The notes beneath the pieces were generated by a model. It was not told the origin of the DNA. It was given only the letters and a program-made list of their open reading frames with translations, and did not search any database. A stretch of 64,000 bases of DNA from assembly GCA_963556495.2 (NCBI GenBank), contig OY747712.1, forward strand, positions 11,682,081 through 11,746,080, given 5' to 3'. The position numbers and the translations under genes were made by a program. Positions 33,395 to 45,509 of this stretch are shown here, in pieces (position 1 is the first letter of the stretch; the number at the start of each line of letters is the position of its first letter). This DNA comes from Valencia hispanica. Its lineage: Eukaryota; Chordata; Actinopteri; Cyprinodontiformes; Valenciidae.

Positions 33395-33700
33395 CACACA
33401 GATTTGGTCAAAAATTCAGATCAAATCAGTTCAGTTCTTTTCAATAAAGTTCAATCTTAAAGTCAGAATAAGATCCTAATACGTTCTTTCTATGGGAAAG
33501 AAATAGAAAGAGTACATAGAGTACAGTAGTAGGTAAATTGATGTCATCATGCAAGAGAGAAAAACAGCACCAGACAAGGAGTACTTTCTATGGAGAAAAA
33601 AGAAGGAAGACACATAGCCATTGGCAGCAATAGCTCTGGTAATGACTTAATCCAGGAGAATGACACAGCTAAGCTCAGAAGCACTAGAGTACTTTATAAA
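33395..33700 (+). repeat. Degenerate tandem repeat related to 42440-43560
   Basis: The phrases GTTCTTTCTATGGGAAAGAAA, AGGAGTACTTTCTATGGAGAAA, TGGCAGCAATAGCTCTGGTAATGACTTAATCCAGGAG and ACAGCTAAGCTCAGAAGCACT recur in the same order as units of the 42.4-43.6 kb array. About two units survive. Confidence 0.7.
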
Positions 33701-33778
33701 GAAAATGACGATAAATATTAATAAAAAAAAGTTAAAAAAAAGAAGATATTTTACAGGTTCAATAAAACAAAACATACA

Positions 33779-34108
33779 AACAATTCTCACACCTTTCTCC
33801 CTATCTCTATTTTCGACTCATACTTTAATATTAAAGTATTTTATCACCCGCTGTCAAAATAGGCAAAAACCTAAAGCCACCAATGGAAATCAAAACAAAC
33901 AGATACTCATATCCCAGCTTGGAATCAAAGGAGAAAGCTAAGACAGAAAATATCAACCAATATAAATTGATCCAGACATTTATAGAAGCTCTAAACCAAG
34001 GGTATATAGCTGACTTCTCTACTAGGCTATAGCTTTATTAGGGTTTGGTATCCGAATCTGGAAATTAATCTATGTCTCCAATTAAGCACTAAAACTTTAG
34101 GTAAGGTG
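33779..34108 (+). repeat. R1 direct repeat, left copy
   Basis: About 88% identical to 38736-39085. It shares CAATTCTCAC, CTATCTCTATTTTC, TTTAATATTAA, AATCAAAAGAGAAAGCTAA-type text and TATAAATTGA. The family was not recognised. It lies just upstream of the LINE. Confidence 0.9.
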
Positions 34109-34249
34109 ACTTTATTTGTATAGCACACTTTTAACATGGTAATTCAAAATAAAATAAAATAAACCCAGCATTAAAAGCATAACACACAACATTAGAAACA
34201 CATAACATATGACACATTAAAATATATGACATTCCAGCTATTAATCACT
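34109..34249 (+). repeat. A/T-rich dispersed-repeat tail
   Basis: Contains TTTATTTGTATAGCACACTTTTAAC, a phrase common to several fish repeats, followed by (AAAAT)n. Confidence 0.5.
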
Positions 34250-34319
34250 TACTCAAAGGCAGCTCTAAGCAGATAGGTTCAGATGGGATTCTATCAATTA
34301 CTTATTCTCACTGATCCCA

Positions 34320-35392
34320 AGCAAACCATCAAAAGATTGATTTAGATCTCTGGACTCTTCTGCCTCTCAATTTCTTTGGAAATATAACCCCCCCAATATT
34401 GGCATAAAAACACTACAGAACACCAAAGGACTAGATCTACCGAACTTTCATCATTATTTCTTAGTCAACAGGCTCCAATACATCTCACAATGGTTAAAAC
34501 ATAGCTACGTAGATGAGTCTTGGATAGACATAGAACAGACATTAAGATAGAATAAGATAAAAATTCCAGACCTACCATTTATTAGCTCAAATACAAAATG
34601 ACACAAATGCTTTAAAAGCATTAATATCAGCTCCTCTCTGATGGGAGGGATTGATAAAAATAAAATTTTAGAATATCAACTAATTAAATCTATTATAAAA
34701 GGTAAATTTAGGCTAAGTACAGTTGAGTTACAAATGCCAGCAAGAGTTTTAGATTTTTTAAAATCTCAATCCCCTCAACATTGCTGTCTAAAATATATAG
34801 AACATTATCTACATTAGATTAATCTATAGCCATCCCTATTTCAAAATGGGAGGTGGATCTATCAGTCAGCTTGGACCAAAGCTTCTGGTCTCAGATATGT
34901 TTAAGAACATTTAAAATAACTAAAAATCCAAATTTACAATTAATACAATACAAAATCCTTCATACAGTACACTATACAGGTCAACGAATGTTCAGGATGG
35001 GTTTTACGTCATCTAATACATGCTTACAATGCACAGGCAACATATCAGATAATTATATCCATGCACTTTGGTGCTGTCCACCTGTTCAGATATTTAGGTG
35101 CCAGATATGTGAGGGCTTATCAAAGTGTCTGAAATTTAATATTCCACCTACTCCCTCAGTTTGCTTGCTGGGAAACTTAGATGGTGTCACCATGAACACA
35201 AAGTTGGTTCAAATGGTTCACATTGCCTTATGCATCGCTAAGAAAACTATCCTACTGAACTGGAAAAATAAAAATGCTCTTAATATTAACCAGTATCGAG
35301 ATCTCTTGTTGGACCACATTGGTCTTGAGACGGCCTCTGCCTCCACATCTGATCAATCTCTCTGGGCTCCCTTGATAGGCTCCATCACCTAG
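34320..35392 (+). pseudogene. L1/Tx1-like ORF2 C-terminal region (broken)
   Basis: The stretch encodes the region downstream of the reverse transcriptase in L1-type ORF2 proteins. Near 34430 it reads LQNTKGLDLPNFHHYFLVNRLQ, and further on a stretch near 34680 beginning ILEYQLIKSIIKGKF. From 34853 to 35392 it stays open for 179 residues, with LQLIQYKILHTVHYTGQRMF followed by a cysteine-histidine pattern, C-x2-C-x9-H-x3-C (CLQC through HALWC), typical of the ORF2 C-terminus. Upstream, several stops and frame changes break it. The endonuclease and the catalytic reverse-transcriptase part are missing because the element is truncated. It cannot mobilise itself. The family is placed in the L1/Tx1 group from memory. 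Confidence 0.75.
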
Positions 35393-37905
35393 TAGGGGTG
35401 GAGGGACTTTGGTTTTGTCGTATGGGACATTGTTGCTGATGTGGGGTTTTTTGGGGTTAGGGGCGCCTTGGGGAGGTCCTTGGAGGTGGGATCATTAGGT
35501 AGATTGCCATGGAGTGCCATGGCCCCGCCTGGGGTGCGGCTTTGGTGGCTATGGGTGGTAACTTCTTGTGGCTACATGTGGTGCCTTCGGGTGGATTGCA
35601 CTGGCGGACATGGGTTACTGGCCTGGGAGCCGTGCTGCTCCTGGGTAGGTCTGGGGTGGGCTTGGTTGCTCGGGGTTCTGTTGCGCCGCGCCCCCTGGCT
35701 GTGTTCCTGGCTGGGGGTCGGCCATTGTAGGTCTCACTGTTGCCAGTGCCAGGGGCATCAGACAGCAGTTGTCGCTCTGCTGGGGTTTTTGGCCGGTGCT
35801 TGCGCTGGGTTCCTGCCTGGGCACGGGGGCCTTCGATGCGTGGGTGGCGCTGGGGGGCTCCTTTGCTGGTGGGGATCCTGTTACTATCTAGCTACAGATG
35901 CGCTCCCTCTACCTATGGGGTGCACTTGGATGGTGGGGTTGTGTGGGGGGGAGGGGGGCTGAACTCAACCTGGGTGTCTAATGTCTTTTGTGCTCTGATA
36001 GTAGACCGAATGTTGGGGTGGTTATATATCTTTATCTGAGATGGGGTCAGGGGGACTACCTTGGGCTCTATGGGGCTTGGTGGTGCTGCAGCCATGGGCT
36101 CCAGGGTGGACGTGTCAGGCCCTCCCTCCCTTGGTGAATCTTGGTGAACGGGGGTGCCTATTGGAGTCACTGGGAGAGCTGGCTCCCTGGGAAGGCATTT
36201 TGTCCCCCAGTCCTTCCCTCCCCATCTCCGGATACCTCTGTCTGGCTGCTCCATCACTTTACCACTCTTGTATGGCCTTGGGGTGTAGGCATGTCAATGG
36301 GGTGCCGGCAGGGGTTTCCATCTCCGCCACCCTGTGATAGCCTGGGTCCCAATTTTACTGTACATCTTAGACACTCACTTATAATATTCTCATGAGACAC
36401 ATGTAGGGACTTTGAGGTGGGCAGACTTTTCGGCATCCAGAGGAGGAGCTGGTTAATTAGCTTCACCTCTGGCAGACACTGAGGGCTCAGGATGGGGCTT
36501 GTGTGGCTGCCTTCCCCACATCCCACCCCTCTATTTTAAATAAACATGATAACAACACGCATCAAAACCATACTCGAGTGGGAGGAGGGAGACTAGAGGC
36601 CTTTCCACCGCCCTGTTCTCTATTGGTCATCAGAGGTTTGGATCCCGGGAGGAGGAACAGTCGGTCAGGTCAGGGCCTGGGCTGGTGGGCTATTTTGCCA
36701 CTGTATGGGCTTTGGCATTCTTGCTTGTCTTCATCCCGGTTACTGATGCCTCTGCCCGCCGGTGTGTTGGTGCTCTCTGTGTCCAGGGCTGGCTGCTCAG
36801 GGGGCATGCTCATTCATCCCTGGTGCCTGCCTGCCCACCCGGGCCCGGTTGGATCAGGGTATCTGTTGGCCGGTGTGCCAGGCCGATGTTCTCCTTTCAG
36901 CGCAGTTGGCCGGGCTCCTCTTTGGGAAAGTGCCGGTTTGGGCATTGTTTGTCAGGTGGCTCGGCGGGGGTCGGGTGCACCATCTCCACTTGATCTCCTG
37001 TTCAGTCGGGTGTTTGATTGACCTTGGTTAGATGCTTGGTCTTGGTATGCTGCGGTGTGCGGAATTGAGATTCAGGGGCTGGTTGAGCTCGGTGTCCGGG
37101 TGCTGGCTGGTTTTGGCCTGGGGTTGCCATCCGACCACCCCGACATGGGCCCGGGGCGCATTGGGATGTCGACTGTGGGGATTGGCCCGAGGTGGCAGAG
37201 GTACATGTCGGCCATCGGCTTGCCGTGGCCCTGCATTGTAGCACCCCCGGGCTCTCCTCTGCTCCTCTCTTGGCGGGTGCGGTCAGCCATGCATTGGTTT
37301 GCCTGGGGCTCCTGTGTTCTGGATTTTTTTTGGGATGTCTATGGCTCCGATCTCCTTCGTGTCTGCGTCAATTCCTGGAAGGTGGATCGATGGCTCCTCA
37401 CTCCAGCTATTGAACACTTGTATGGAGAAACATTTTATGCACCAGCATGCTCATACATACACACACGCACGCACACCCCTAAACACACGTACACATGCGC
37501 ACACACGCATGCACACACACACACACACACACACAGGTGTGCGGATTCCGGTGTTATCAGATGCATTCTGTGCTTAGGTTACTATTACTAAATCTTGTAA
37601 TAACCAGTACCATGAGCCTTTCAGTGATGCTGTTATTGTATTTATATATCTATTTGTGGTTGTGGTTGTGTAGTTCTCCGTTTGGATTGTTTGATTTGTT
37701 TTATCGTTGTCCCTGCCATCCTGTGGGTGTGGAGGCGGACTGGGATGTTTTCTTTGTTCTCATTCCTCTCTTGATCTTCAACTTACCCTCTCCCTCTTTA
37801 CTTTTTTCCTACCTCTCTCCATCTTCTTTCTTTCTTACCCTTTATTTTCTGTCTCGGCTTCAATATATCAGGAGAAACGCACATCAATTTCTAATAAAGA
37901 TTTCT
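35393..37905 (+). other. G-rich LINE 3' UTR
   Basis: From 35393 the composition changes from A/T-rich coding sequence to strongly G/T-rich sequence on the plus strand (GGGTGG, TGGGGTT, GGCTGG words), lasting to about 37330. It then passes through a CA microsatellite and an A/T- and pyrimidine-rich tail. Long open frames in this stretch result from the composition and show no domain. Confidence 0.6.
37455..37536. repeat. (CA)n microsatellite in the LINE 3' UTR
   Basis: Interrupted CA repeats with ACGCACGC and ATGCGC interruptions, ending in about ten perfect units. Confidence 0.9.
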
Positions 37906-38072
37906 TACAAAAAATTAAAATAATTAGCTTTCATTTAAAGGAACGTAGGGCTGATTTATTAATATTCCAAATAAAGAGCGCAAAATGGCATGTGCCTCAA
38001 AAAAATTGTGCCAGTGGGCAAGGAAGAATAAAAAGCACCATACCTGTCAAGTCTATGGCTGTTAGAGAGTTA

Positions 38073-38365
38073 ATTACTATTAGGCTAGAATGTCTGTGAA
38101 TGTTCTTTTTTGTTTGTCATTATTAAACTTAATGCGTGCGGTGTACATGCGCCACTCTCTGCTTCATGCAGTCGCTGTATTCCAGAGACAGCAGGTGGAG
38201 AGGCGTTGAACGGAGTTATGATGCGTCTTTGGAAAAAATGGGGAAGAAATTGACATAACTGTCAGTTTAATTACCATTAGAGTGGTAATTACTATTAAGT
38301 TAGAATGTGTGTGAATTATATTTTTTGTTTGTCAGTAATAAACTTATGTTGAATCGTGGTGGCGC
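38073..38365 (+). repeat. Two diverged copies of a roughly 205-bp tandem unit
   Basis: TTAATTACTATTAGGCTAGAATGTCTGTGAAT (38075) and the following TTTTTTGTTTGTCATTATTAAACTTA recur at about 38285-38345 as GGTAATTACTATTAAGTTAGAATGTG and TTTTTTGTTTGTCAGTAATAAACTTA. Confidence 0.8.
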
Positions 38366-38502
38366 AAAGTTGACATACCTTTCAGAGGTGGTAAGAACAG
38401 TAACAACAAATAAGTGTTTCATGTTTGATAAATCACACTGCGTGTGGAACGCCTACTTATTTGCATGTTCTCCTCCCAATATTTTACGCCTTCTGACAAA
38501 TG

Positions 38503-38730
38503 CCCACATAGCATATTCATCAAGGGCAAAAGCGCTAAATGGATTGCATGCATCTTTCTGCAGGTTTAACAGGCGCAATCCTACCTGCACCTGCTTAGTA
38601 AATCACCTGCTGCATGTTTTTGCACCCGCTGTGAGGTTTGCACCCATTTTAACAAGTGCAAACCTTTGATAAATCAGGCCCTTACTGTTTCAGTAGCTTT
38701 GCAATGGTCTGGAAGTTTGTTCCAGAAACA
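38503..38730 (+). repeat. R2 direct repeat, left copy
   Basis: Shares with 39093-39290 the phrases GCATATTCATCAAG, AAAGCGCTAAATGGATT, GTAAATCACCTGCT, TTTTAACAAG, GCAAACCTTTGATAAATCAG and GGTCTGGAAGTTTG. The unit ends in a phrase seen widely in fish repeats. Confidence 0.9.
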
Positions 38731-38735
38731 TACCA

Positions 38736-39085
38736 ACAATTCTCACTCCTTCCTCCCTATCTCTATTTTCTCCTCATTCTTTAATATTAAGGCATTTTAT
38801 CACACGCTGTCAAAACAGGCAAAAAACTAAAGCCCCCAATGGAAATCCAAACAAACAGCTACTCATATCCCAGTTTGGAATCAAAAGAGAAAGCTAAAAC
38901 AGAAAATATCAACCAATATAAATTGAGCCAGACATTTATAGAAGCTCTAAGCCAAAGCCATATGCATTAGCTGACATCTCTACTGGGCTATAACTTTATT
39001 AGGGTTTGGTATACGAATCTGGTTGGTGGAGATTCATCTATGTAGCTAATGAACCACTAAAACGTTAGGCAAGGCAAGGTGACTC
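38736..39085 (+). repeat. R1 direct repeat, right copy, between two R2 copies
   Basis: Partner of 33779-34108. Because R2 occurs on both sides of it, R1 is either inserted in R2 with a long duplication or part of a larger R2-R1 unit that duplicated. Confidence 0.9.
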
Positions 39086-39092
39086 CCACATT

Positions 39093-39290
39093 GCATATTC
39101 ATCAAGTGTCAAAGCGCTAAATGGATTACGCGCATCATGCTGCGTGTTTAACAAGGGCAGTCCTCCCTGCACCTACTTTGTAAATCACCTGCTACATTTG
39201 GTTTGCGCACATTTTAACAAGCGCAAACCTTTGATAAATCAGACCCTTAGTGTTTCAGCAGCTTTGTGGTGGTCTGGAAGTTTGCTCTAG
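39093..39290 (+). repeat. R2 direct repeat, right copy
   Basis: Partner of 38503-38730 with several small deletions, about 80-85% alike by eye. Confidence 0.9.
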
Positions 39291-39749
39291 ATAAGGGGAT
39301 CAATAAAACTGAAAGCTGCTTGTCCAATTTTAACTTCAGTGTGTTACAGCTTTGGAGTTTATTGGACTGATTTCTCTGAGAATTACACAAATTACTAAGA
39401 CATTCAAACTTTACTTTGGTGGAACTTGGCAAAAAGCACTCTTAGTTTTTAAGCTAAATGAAAAACTCTCCATTAAGCCCCTAACACCTTTGGATTGTCT
39501 CTTCACTTACATTTTTACCCAAGGTTTCAGCAGCAGACCAATCTGAGCAGATGTGGCTCTGTGGTTTTTAGATTAACATATCTGGTCAATAGAAGAGCTA
39601 AGAGTTCAAGTCTTTGACCTGGATATTGGTTGTCTCCTCTTGTGTCCATATCTCGACAGGGTAGAACTCTCCTGGGGGTGTGAGGTTGACCAACAACATA
39701 AAAAAAAATCTACTGCAATGTGTAATATTCTGCTGAACAGAAACTGTAA
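39291..39749. other. No gene or recognised repeat
   Basis: A/T-rich, nothing recognised. Confidence 0.5.
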
Positions 39750-40845
39750 GATCAAATTAAGACCTCCTTGTGCAACTGGGTGCTGTACGTTTTATCAGAG
39801 AGACCACATAATGTACGGGCTGGCAGCAACACATCAAAGACCATCATGGTGAGCACAGGGGCACCACAAGGATATGTTCTTAGTCCGCTGCTCTTCACTT
39901 TGCTGACACTTTGCTGACTGTGTGCCAACCTACAAAACAAACCACATCATCAAGTTTGCGGATGACACGACCGTGGTGGGCCTCATCACTAATAACGATG
40001 AGGCAAGGTACAGGAGAGAGGTGAGCAACCTGGTCTAGTGGTGCAAAGATAACAATCTCTTCCTCAATGTGGGGAAGACCAAAGAGATTGTTATCGGTTT
40101 TCGGAGAAGGCCACCACATCATGCCCCACTGATTGTCGATGGTGTTGCTGTGGAGAAGGTGGCCAGTACAAAGTTCCTGGGCATTCACATCTCTAAGGAC
40201 CTCTCCTGGACAATAAACACCACACAGCTGGCCAGGAAAGCTCAGAAACGCCTCTACGTCCTCTGCAACCTGAGGAGAGCACACGTACCACCTCCCATTA
40301 TGTGCTCTTTCTACCATGGGACAATTGAGGCTGTCATAACCAGCTTTATCACAGTGTGATATTGAAGCTGTACTGCCTCCTGTCGAAAGACTTTGCAACG
40401 TATAGTCAAGGCAGCCAGCAGGATCATCAGAGCCCCTTTGCTATCCATGACAGAAATTTTCCTCACCCGTCTAACTGAAAGAGCCACCAAAATCGAGGAC
40501 AATTCCCACCCTTTACACCCCCTCTTTAGCCTCCTACCATCAGGGAGAAGGTTTCGAAGTCTTGGGCACGCCCCGCAAGACTGTCAAACGGCTTCATTCA
40601 CCAGGGTGTCAGGGTGTTGAACTCCAACCATAACCTCTCGTCCTCCTTCCGGCCCTCCGCTTAACAACGATTAATGTGCAGAAGACTCTACAATTACACA
40701 ATTTTTTTATTTATTATTTTTAAATCATTGTGTAGACATGTTAATCTATGCATTTTTCTTTATTTTAACTGTTACTGTAACTTAAAAACCTAACCTAATA
40801 ACCTCCTAACCTAATAAAGATTGATTGATTGTTTGAATGATTGAA
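39750..40845 (+). pseudogene. LINE reverse transcriptase, C-terminal part (CR1/L2/Rex-like), broken
   Basis: The plus strand carries the conserved LINE order. GAPQGYVLSPLLFT-type text is at about 39858-39900. A FADDTTVVGL block, the catalytic FADD box, is at about 39957-39985. KTKEIVIGFRR is near 40078 and KFLGIHISKDLSW near 40172. ARKAQKRLYVLCNLRRA and TFYHGTIEA-type text follow, then LLPSGRRFRS at about 40535-40560. A stop (TAG) lies near 40037 in VSNLVxWCK, and a second near 40358-40366. The region before the FADD box also has a small duplication of the TTTGCTGACAC word at about 39898-39915. The element ends at about 40845 with an ATTG-type tail, usual for CR1-related LINEs. The 5' half, including the endonuclease, is absent. 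Confidence 0.8.
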
Positions 40846-42439
40846 ATGTAACTAAAGCCTACTTTTCTAACATCTACACTAAGAACATTGCCATTGAAAT
40901 GTATTCAAGTTCTCCTGAATCTTGTCTCAAAAATCGTACATCTTGAGTGAGTTTTACAAGAGAACCAAAATCTAATTGCAGTTCATCCCAACTTTAATAA
41001 AATATCTAACTGAGAATTTCATTTATGAGCTTCATGGTGGTGCTAAATAAATGTGGAAATTGAAAAGGAGCTCAAATAAATTGTTATGACTCAGCCTTGG
41101 AGGAAAGTGTTAACAATTTGCATGGCAGTCTAATCAGTAACACCTAAAAAAAATGTGAATGTGGACAAGACAGTTGGAAGACAGCTGTAGAAAAACAGTT
41201 CGATTTATTACTTATAAGCAATAGCAAAAGTCATTGTTATTAATCCAGAAATTAGGGGAAAAATACATTTGGAAAAACTGGAATGATAATGTCCAATGTG
41301 TCAGCATCCTCTCATCCAGCCAGCTGTGTTCTACTCAGAGTATCAATCACTGGAGCATCTCTGCCAGATCCAATGGCGAGGGGACAAATTACCATTTGGA
41401 GCAGAACCCAGCTATAAATGCAATTGGTTTGGATTTGAAGCTTCTATCCCAGCTTTGGTTTTCAACGAAATAGAGTCCGTACTACTCCTTTTTTTTGCCA
41501 CCCAAGGCATCCGAAAACAAGATTAGATAGAGGTAGAGAGGGGCATAGATACATTAGGAAGGAAGGAAAAACAGTCATAGGAGACAGGAGAAAATAAAAC
41601 ATACAGAGCCAGCGAGAGCATCTCGGATTTTTAAATTGGAAAGGCTTTAAAATAAATCTCAATTTAAGGCTGTAAAAGGTGTGAAACGCTGATTGTATTA
41701 GAGGTCATATTTTTCCACAACTGTGTTATAAGTTTTTTTATCCTGTGTGTCTCCGCTCATGTTATTTCAGAGCAGGCTGTAGTTAGCAGCACAAAAGGCG
41801 GCGTGATGTTTTATTCATCATTTCTGCTTTAGTAAACAACATTGGACTTCATGTTCCTCAACACACAATTTCATGTTGTCCTTTTTATTACGTCGTCCAT
41901 TTATAATTCCGCAATTGTTATTTGCTGGGCTGAATTGCAAATGAGTTGCTTTTGGCACTTTTATGCTGTTCTGTTTGTCGCATTGTAAGATCTGCAAAGC
42001 CGTTGCCACGTTTTGACAATAAAGTAATTACCATAAACAAATCGCAGCATTACTGAAGAAGATTGTGGGGATTTCTTTTCAGCATTTTACTCATCGTCCA
42101 AGTCAGAGTATAATGGAATTCCTCCAGATTGTGAACAAGACTTATCGTCTGCCTTGTAATTAACATGTATTACTCATATGGCTATTTATTTGCATCACCA
42201 CTGTGAATAAAGATAAACTAATGGTACAAAAGGGTTCAAAGCAATTGATTTACCATGATAACATGGCAGAAAAAAAAGCATAGTAAATTAGTGAAAATTA
42301 TTTATTAGTTAGTGACAAGCAATTTTTTTCTCCAAAAACTTCTTCTAAGAGTTTAGTTGCATTCAAGCTGCTGAGTTCAAGGGTAAACAGCCAATCTGGT
42401 TTGCATCAGCAGAAACAACCTGCAATCAATTAAATACTG
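40846..42439. other. No gene or recognised repeat
   Basis: Contains unique-looking, moderately A/T-rich sequence. About 41700-42200 is free of repeat signatures and could be conserved non-coding sequence, but this is only an impression from composition. Confidence 0.4.
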
Positions 42440-43560
42440 TACAGTGTATTCATACTACATCAGTTAACAACAAATTTCATCTTAAGGTACTCTACAATAA
42501 GTTCAATTCATATCAGTTTACATAGATTGTAACTTGGACCAAATTCAATCCAAATCACTTTCAATGCAATTTAATTATACAGTCATATATAGACCCAAAT
42601 CCATACAGTCCAGTTTAACCTAGATAAAATACAACACTTTAATTAAACTCAGTTTACCGTATGATATCACTTGGTAAAATGTTCTTTATCCAAAGAAGCC
42701 CAGCCGATTGCACTGGGTCATTAAATTTGAACACAGCAAAACATACAGGCACTGCCCTTCGAAGAACTTTCTATGAAAATAATAAAAAATAGGGCAGGCA
42801 ACAACTCTGTGAATGACTTCATCCAGAAAAGACGCCCAGCTAAACACAGAAGGATTGAGCCAGGGGGTACTTTCTATGGTAAATAAAAACAAAGAGAGAC
42901 CACAAGTTTTTGGCAACAATTGCTCAATAAGTAGGTTCCTCCTGGAAAGGCATACAGCAAAACACAGAAATATTGAGCAAGGAATTATTTTTGTTGAAAG
43001 AAACCAAAGACCGTACAAAAGGTTAAGGGCAGCAACACCTCAGTCAGTACCTCAATCCAATTAAGAGATGCAGTTAGTGTCACAACTAAAAAACACCTTA
43101 ATTTGTGGTTCCTTGCAGGACCGACACACTGCTAAACACAAAAACACTATGCCAGGGGTGCTTTCTACTGAAAGAAAACCAAAGTAATTGCAGCAACAAT
43201 AGCGTAGAGCATCTCCCAATCGACTAATGAGACACATTTAAACAAGGAAGTATTGAGACTAATCTACTTTCTATAGAAAGATTACCAGGGACAGAAAACA
43301 ATGTAAATAGACCTGCAATAAACCTGTCAATAACTGTCCTTCAAAGAAGATACATCTAAATACAAAAACACAAAATGACTTTTAGTGCAACATATCTGGT
43401 CTATATCAAGACAATTAATCACAAAGGTGATTGCAACAATAGCACACCCAGTTGCTCTGTCACACAGAAGTAAACACAGAAACACTATGCCAGGGATACC
43501 TTCTATGAAGAGAAAGGCAGTGAAAGAAACACAAAAATATAACATAGAACTTTCATCCAA
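42440..43560 (+). repeat. Degenerate tandem array of roughly 110-130-bp units
   Basis: The phrases ACTTTCTATGG(A/T)AA, AAACACAGAA(G/A)(G/C)A(C/T)T, GCCAGGG(G/A)TACTTTCTA and GCAACAATAGC recur about every 110-130 bp across 42760-43560, each with many changes. The leading part, about 42440-42720, has AATTCAATTC-type words and AGAAGCCCAGCCGATTGCACTGGGTCA, a phrase typical of a widespread fish repeat that carries such minisatellites. Long open frames across it are accidental. Confidence 0.65.
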
Positions 43561-44914
43561 CACTGTATTGCTTTTATTTACAGATACAGCAACTAAAGAT
43601 CAGCAGCTTGTTTGGCCATCTGGTGCGTTTCCAACACTTGTTCCATTTTCACTTTCTTCTCGACCTCGACTGACTCCTGCGGGACATGCTCAGCTACTTC
43701 GCTGCTGTAGTTTTACTATATATCTCTCATCTTTTTGGTGCTGAATATTTAGTGTGTTTTCTGAAGTCATTTTTCTTTGAAAAAGAGCTGCCTGCTACCA
43801 CTAAAAGCAGCAAAGTTGCTGTCTGAAAGCTAAACACGAGCTGCAGCTCAAACTAAAGCCCCTCTTAAGCTGAATGAAGCTGCAGATTTAGGTGATAATT
43901 CTGAGCTTTTTTTCCTCTCAACACAATCACAAGAGAACCTGGCACATTGTTTGTTAGACTTTAGTTAGAAAGGTTTCAAATTTTACTCCTGTTGGACCAG
44001 CATGTGTAAATTAAGAGTGAAGTTAAATTCATTCCTATGCTTTTTCAGCTCTAAGGATATATGCACAAATGTAATAATTGTATTGTTTTTCCCTGGTTTC
44101 TGCAGTTTTCTAACAGTACAATGTATTTTTACATATTTATACAACACACACACACACATATGTGTATATATATATCAATAAATTGTTAGTAGTTGTAACA
44201 AAAAATTTAGAGGCCTTGGGTTTTGATCCTTTGATTTTTATTTAAAATATAAAATGTTATCCCTAAAAATAAGCTTATGACAAAACCAATTGCTAGATTT
44301 GGGCCTATTTATGGGTAATGTTAGGCTTGCAAAAGGTAACTTTTCAGTTTGGCAACCCCAATGTCAGCAGGAGATACATTAGCTCATTAGTGACAGACTC
44401 ATTAGCCAGAAGTCGTGTAATGTAATCATTGCTAATGTAAGTACTGTACCCTCAGTAATCTTTTCACTCGTCTGACCTGCAGTAATATCAGCTTTGTGTA
44501 TGTGATGGAGATGCGCTTCTGATTAATGCGACCTGCTCACCTTTTAAGCTCAGCGTAAACTTTTCGATGCTTGTTTCTAGAAGTTGAAGCGTTGATGAAG
44601 ATGGGGGTCTTTGCAGGATCTGCATGTTACATTGATACGATGCTGGGGTTTATTCCCTTTAAATGCTGCTTTTAACTTCCAGAAAGGATCAAATATTCTT
44701 TGTGAAACCTGCCGAGAGCCGATGAAGGCAGAGACGGAGCGAGTGCCACTGTGATGGAGGTCAGGGGTGTTTCATGAAAGCTGTATTGCAGTGTAATGTG
44801 GTTTGGCACTTGTGCTTCCAGTCAGGTGGAGGCTCATGGCTGCATTTGCCTTTAGGGCCCGGATAGTTTCAGAATATAATTGCATAGATGCACTTTGGTT
44901 TCTCTGGTTTCGCT
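43561..44914. other. No gene recognised; (CA)n(TA)n at 44147-44176
   Basis: One short compound microsatellite. 44340-44880 is unique-looking with balanced composition. No exon could be supported. Confidence 0.45.
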
Positions 44915-45480
44915 AATTGCTACGGTTAAGCCTTTTCCCTCCCATTTCTTTCTACCTCATTTTCGTCTCCCCATGCCTCTCTTCATCTTATCTGCCCAGA
45001 ATTTGTTTCTCTTGTCCTCCTTTTTTTTGTTCTTTTTTCATTTGTTTATGTCCTACCCTCATTGGGTTTTTTTTTCTCCTCTTTGGATATTCCCAAATTA
45101 GATTTTTGGTCACTGCTTTCTTTTCCTTCCGAACTGCATCTCGCTTTACTTCCTTGCTTTAAATCTTCTCTGGCTTTTCCTGTTTCCTTCACATTTTTGT
45201 CTCTTCTCCATTCAGCTTATTCTTAAATTCTTTCCCTCTCCCCTGTTTTATTTTCTCTTTCCATGCTCTATTTTCATTTCTCCTCCTCTCTCATCACTTT
45301 CATGCTCCTTTCTGTTATTTCCTCTTATCTCCTCCCTCCCTCTGTCAGGCTCTGTGCTTTCCTGTCCTCCCCTCTCGCCTTCTCCTGGTCTTTTTTTGCG
45401 TTTATCCACATTTCTCTCCCGTCCTGCTTCCTTTCTCTGTTCTCCCTCTGTTTTTGTGCTTGCTGTTTTAGCATACTCTG
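44915..45480 (+). repeat. Polypyrimidine tract, about 560 bp
   Basis: The plus strand is dominated by C and T with few purine interruptions, for example TCTTTTCCTTCC and CCTCCCTCCCTCTG. Long open frames on both strands here are products of this bias. Confidence 0.85.
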
Positions 45481-45509
45481 CAGGGAGCACTCCTGCGATG
45501 CCAATTATA

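Larger units (their letters stand above)
34250..37905 (+). mobile_element. 5'-truncated L1/Tx1-like non-LTR retrotransposon with a very long G-rich 3' UTR
   Basis: The plus strand starts abruptly inside ORF2 and continues through its C-terminal end at 35392. It is followed by about 2.5 kb of non-coding sequence to an AATAAAG at 37894 and an A-rich tail near 37905-37920. Absence of terminal repeats, truncation at the 5' side and a polyadenylation signal at the end are typical of LINE insertions. No clear short target duplication was found. Confidence 0.75.

Noticed and set aside
35441..37591. Several overlapping open frames of 90-178 codons in the G-rich region
   Set aside because: They are in the G/T-rich LINE 3' UTR, where stop codons are rare by composition. 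The products are Gly/Trp/Leu/Cys-rich without recognisable motifs.
38307..38669. Open frame of 120 codons on the plus strand
   Set aside because: It overlaps the tandem unit and the R2 repeat; the second R2 copy at 39093 breaks the frame, so it is not conserved as coding.
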